Source: Girardinichthys multiradiatus
Lineage: Eukaryota; Chordata; Actinopteri; Cyprinodontiformes; Goodeidae
Assembly: GCF_021462225.1 (NCBI RefSeq)
Contig: NC_061804.1
Location: forward strand, 7,925,740-7,989,739
DNA: 64,000 nt
Reading direction: 5' to 3'
The position numbers and the translations under genes were made by a program. Positions within the stretch are counted from its first letter, which is position 1; the number at the start of each line of letters is the position of its first letter. Positions 60,421 to 64,000 of the stretch are shown one piece after another. The notes below the pieces were generated by a model that saw nothing but the letters and a program-made list of their open reading frames with translations, did no database searches and was not told the origin of the DNA.

Positions 60421-60568
60421 CAGTTGAGTGGCTGCTCTTTTGTCTGAAGTTAGTAACCATCTTGGAAGTTTATATTATTTTGAACACAATGTTCCACCAT
60501 ACCCTCTGCTATTGCGTCTCCTCTCATTTCCTGGCTTGTTGTTAGGATGTATAGTTGGTGCTCACCAG

Positions 60569-60997
60569 TGTCATGGTATGACATCCTTGGACTTGGTTTG
60601 TGTTTTTGAATTAACTGTTCTTAGGTCTATGTTTTCCTTTATTGTTAATTAGTTCCACCTGTCCCTTATGCCTCCATGTCTCCTTGCCACACCTGTTCTT
60701 ATTAGTTCCTGTGATTACCTGCCTTTGTTTTCTCCCTGTATATTAGTTGGTCTGTGTTTTTTGTTCCCCGCTGGTTCCTCCGTCACTATTCTTCGTCACA
60801 CCCTGGTTTAGTCTTGTGTTTTTCTACGTGCCTGCAGCAGTGAACTCTCATGTGAGATTTTGTCTGGACTCTTGTGATACCTGAAGGGACTTTTTGCTTC
60901 ACCTGGAAATCGCTTAATAAACCTCTTAACTCATTTAATCATGCGGCTCCCAAGCTCTTGTATGCGTATTGGTCCAATCCAAACCCAGAACGTGACA
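60569..60997 (+). repeat. Solo LTR with perfect 5-bp duplication ACCAG
   Basis: Starts TGTCATGGTATGACA and ends CAGAACGTGACA. ACCAG flanks both ends exactly (60564-60568 and 60998-61002). TATA-like TATATTA is at 60739-60745 and AATAAA at 60916-60921, giving a clear U3-R-U5 plan of 429 bp. It is the shorter sister of the LTR at 10500-11133. Confidence 0.85.
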
Positions 60998-61899
60998 ACC
61001 AGACATTTTGCAGTTTAAGGAAAAGCGTGTTGCCCACTGTGTCTAAACAGAAAGTAAAAATGTATTTGTGCTGCTGGCCAGTTTAGGCAAATTTGGAAGT
61101 AAAACTTCTCCTAACATGTCTTTGAAAAACAGTGCTGGCAAGAGCACACGTGTATGGGATGATTTTCCAGATGGGACCACTTCCCAGAGGCTCTGTGTTT
61201 GGATGTGTTGTTTCTGTGAAGTTTAGCTCCTGCAGGGTGAGTGGTGGCAGGTTGTCATAGATCATCAATGTGTGTTGTTTGATTGAGTGAAGAAAAAAAG
61301 GTTATGTTGGTCTTGCATTTTCAAATATGATCCAAGAAACTCTAGACCATTATGTAGTCCATGATAGATGTATTAGACCATTTTAAAAGGCATTTATGGT
61401 ATAAACCAGCATCAATTGAGGAACTTAAATAGGCAACAAAAAACATGGACCAATTTTTGGCTATATGGAGTCTGAAGGATGTTTTTTACACATGAACTCA
61501 GAAATAAATGATCTTATTATGCTTAACTACTAATTAGTGCACCTGAGTTTGTGACTGCCAGCTTTAATTACCTCCCACAGGTCCCATAACTCTCTCTGAT
61601 ATGCATGATGGGATTTATCAAGTGCCAGCTTTAAGGACTTTACACGATAGTATAGTATTCAAATACAGATCCATGTGAGTAATACAATTAGGTTGAGACT
61701 ATTCCCTCAGTGTAATCCATAGGTTATTCTGACATCACTATATTGTGGCATTTTTGTTTATCTGACAGGTGCATCAGACAGTAAAGTTAAATGAAATTGA
61801 TCAAATTTATTGCTCATTTCTTTAAATTTTGCTTATAAATAAATGTAAAAACTTGAAGGATGCGTTTATTAGATGACTATCCAATTTATATATGAAATG
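60998..61899. other. Unassigned DNA
   Basis: Nothing recognised apart from an exon-like stretch (61581-61674) judged too weak to annotate. Confidence 0.4.
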
Positions 61900-62007
61900 T
61901 TGGTGGCTGCAGCACCTAATACTCTAACTATAGATACAAGTATTAGGTAGTGAAAATTATCTGCTTTGGGATTAATAAAGTATTTTTGAATTGAATTGAA
62001 TTGAATG
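61900..62007 (+). repeat. LINE/SINE 3' tail ending in (TTGAA)n
   Basis: CTGCTTTGGGATTAATAAAG followed by four TTGAA-type units (61985-62007). This is a typical teleost LINE 3' end of the kind also seen at 5796-5820 (on the other strand). Heavily 5'-truncated. Confidence 0.6.
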
Positions 62008-64000
62008 TGGATTTGCTGTGTTTGTGCTGCTCCTTACTCATATATATCATTAAAAAATATGAAAGCCAATTTCATTATTTTGGCTCAAATTTTTTTTTAC
62101 CTGTAATCTGAGAAGCTTCCAGTCCTTTCAGGATGTTTATTAAACCTGACACCCATGTGAATCTTTACCGAGCAGTACTCTTATAAACGGTTTCACCCTC
62201 AGGATATAAAATCCAAACACAAACTCAGCAATCTTGTATAGGCATCTAAGTGCATTGAGGAGTGCATAGACCTTTTTATATGACGATTAAATGACACTAA
62301 ACGGCATGCACAGGAGCAGGACTAAACACAGAGAAGACAGCTGCTTAAGCCAGGAAGGCTGACAGTTTGCCTTCATTTTATAGATGAGTAAAACTCCTTT
62401 AAAGCCAGTGTAGTAAACACCATAAACAGAAGGAAAGAGAAATAGAGCAGGCACGCTGGGACGCAGAACATGCAGGAGGGATTGTCAATGGAGCATATAT
62501 TTTTTTGAAGACTGAAGGTCAAACAAAACTAGACAGATTTCTGAGATTTATTGCCAGCAAACAATATTTATTTTCTGAAGGAGGGAAGCATAGTTAGCCT
62601 GTCGCTCCCAAGAGAACCCTTGTCATGATGGGTTTTTAATTAACAAAATCCATTTGAAAAAATTTAAACATCAACTCTTATTTTGTCCTCACTTTGTATC
62701 TCAATCATCTACCTTAACAGTGGAGTAATATTACTGCTGTATAATGTGAAGTCTATTTTGATTACAGTTAAATGACATTTTCCTGAGTGTCTTCCTTCCT
62801 TTCCTTCATAACATTTTACCTTCCGTCTTTTGCACATCAGCAGTGAAACTCCGTGCAACAACCCAAGTATATTATCACCATGCAGAATTTGAATGCAAGG
62901 CACTTTAAATATGATGTGCTACCAAAGTTTGCACCCAAGAAGTCCAGTTGTGATTACATATATTTCGCAGCTCGATTTTAATCTGTGTGCTCCTCAGTTA
63001 CAGTCCTACTGAAAGAGGTTTGTGAACTTATCCAGATATCAAAAACAATCCAATATTCTTAGATGTAAAGGTAAAAAAGAAAACCATTTTCATTGCAAAC
63101 ATTGAAAAAAATCTATTTGGAGGACAGCAGCTTCCACCACATTAATGGAAGTTATTAGATTCCTGATGTGCACTGTTAAATAAGCCGGAGTACATGTCAG
63201 CGTATAAATATTTCAGCCTCTTTCTAGTCAGACATGGAAAATTAAAACAACGGCAGAAACACGCTTGATATTTTCTGGTTCTATTGAGCAGCCTCTCCCC
63301 TCAAGCTGCAGTCTTGGCTGCAGTTTATACAGCTGTCTAACCTCTCACTCACCCATTAAATTCAAAGGCATTTGTTTCCATTTTACAAACATACAGAACA
63401 TACTGTCGACTCTTACGTGATCAGGGATCTTCCAGGAATCCATTAACAGGAATCCATTTTAAAGTTTACAAATGGAGGCCAGGTTCGAGTATAATCAGCA
63501 AACAGAAGCAGAAAATTGAAGACAAGCACATTCCTCATGTCTCATTACTGTTAAAAGGGAGGGTGGAAGGGCGGTCAGTGACATTTGATCCACATTCTGA
63601 CTGGCAGACTGACTGCTGATCCACTGTTGCTCCATCTGGTTGCTAATCCGTTCATTATAAGTAGGTATTAGACTGCAGAGTTTATACACAACTGCTATAA
63701 ACTGGGGATGGGGCTTGGAGCGCCTTTCAGCCCTCTGTTGTATGTATCTACCAGAAATAAATCCTCTCTTCCAGGAGACTACAACTGCTTTTGTTGAAGC
63801 TTCAAAATGAAATCTGTGATGCCCTCAAATGTCTTACATATCAGAGTATTTTGATTTTTTCACATCTCTTTTTAAAATACAGGAATGATGATTTATCATG
63901 AAGCCTTTTGTAGTTTACAAGTAAAGTGTTAAATTCTGTCAAGCTGTCTTAAATTTGGGTTACCTGACATGAGAAGAGATGTAGCATGACAGACTTGACA
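62008..64000. other. Unassigned DNA to the window end
   Basis: No gene, RNA or repeat recognised. Confidence 0.4.

Noticed and set aside
61581..61674. Exon-like stretch between CCCACAG and GTGAGT with an open phase compatible with exon 1
   Set aside because: Only 94 bp, an open frame of this length is expected by chance, the pyrimidine tract is weak and the 31 residues match nothing I know.
1..64000. CRISPR arrays, operons, rRNA or tRNA genes
   Set aside because: No regularly spaced repeats, no ribosomal sequence, and the tRNA-like segments are all SINE heads with SINE bodies attached.

Overview
This window reads as non-coding, repeat-rich vertebrate DNA, almost certainly from a ray-finned (teleost) fish. 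No prokaryotic gene layout is present. The repeats are teleost types: L1-, L2- and Rex1/Babar-like LINEs, tRNA-derived SINEs, several Tc1/mariner transposons, piggyBac-type remnants and many solo LTRs. Nearly every long reading frame belongs to a transposable element. Only one stretch looks like a host gene: a CpG-rich promoter or 5' UTR followed by a 61-nt signal-peptide exon at 24173-24233 (+), ending at a strong splice donor. If real, most of the right-hand 40 kb is probably its first intron.

Layout. 1-9300: one old L1 element on the minus strand (ORF2 remnant 1-2062, ORF1 8420-9089 plus 5700-5795). A Rex1-like LINE (2344-5696, +) and an L2-like LINE (5796-8417, -) are inserted in it, and a SINE (6305-6488) sits inside the L2. 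9300-16600: unassigned DNA, two solo LTRs (10500-11133, 15554-15984), a piggyBac transposase fragment (11427-11640) and a SINE (about 13000). 16601-18135: a Tc1 element. 18756-19560: LINE and Tc1 relics. 20640-22060: an LTR/retroviral-leader-like stretch. 22171-22956: a SINE beside a solo LTR. 23040-24233: the candidate promoter and first exon.

24234-64000: mostly unassigned intron-like AT-rich DNA. It is punctuated by Tc1/mariner copies (26266-27540, 32762-34375, relics at 32204 and 35640), a Tc1 element at 49590-52630 split by a 1.8-kb TG...CA insertion, a TTAG-flanked inverted-repeat element (55902-56863), further solo LTRs (44786-45194, 45637-46142, 58119-58553, 60569-60997), SINEs and a 450-bp pyrimidine tract.

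The strongest observations are structural. They are the four-layer nested transposon with matching target-site duplications, a 475-codon frame made by chance fusion of L1 ORF1 with an L2 reverse transcriptase, a set of solo LTRs whose 5-bp duplications can be read directly, and the 1.8-kb insertion flanked by GATC that cuts a Tc1 transposase otherwise open from end to end. I saw no convincing new defence, metabolic or signalling system. All family names come from motif recognition by eye; no database search was run.
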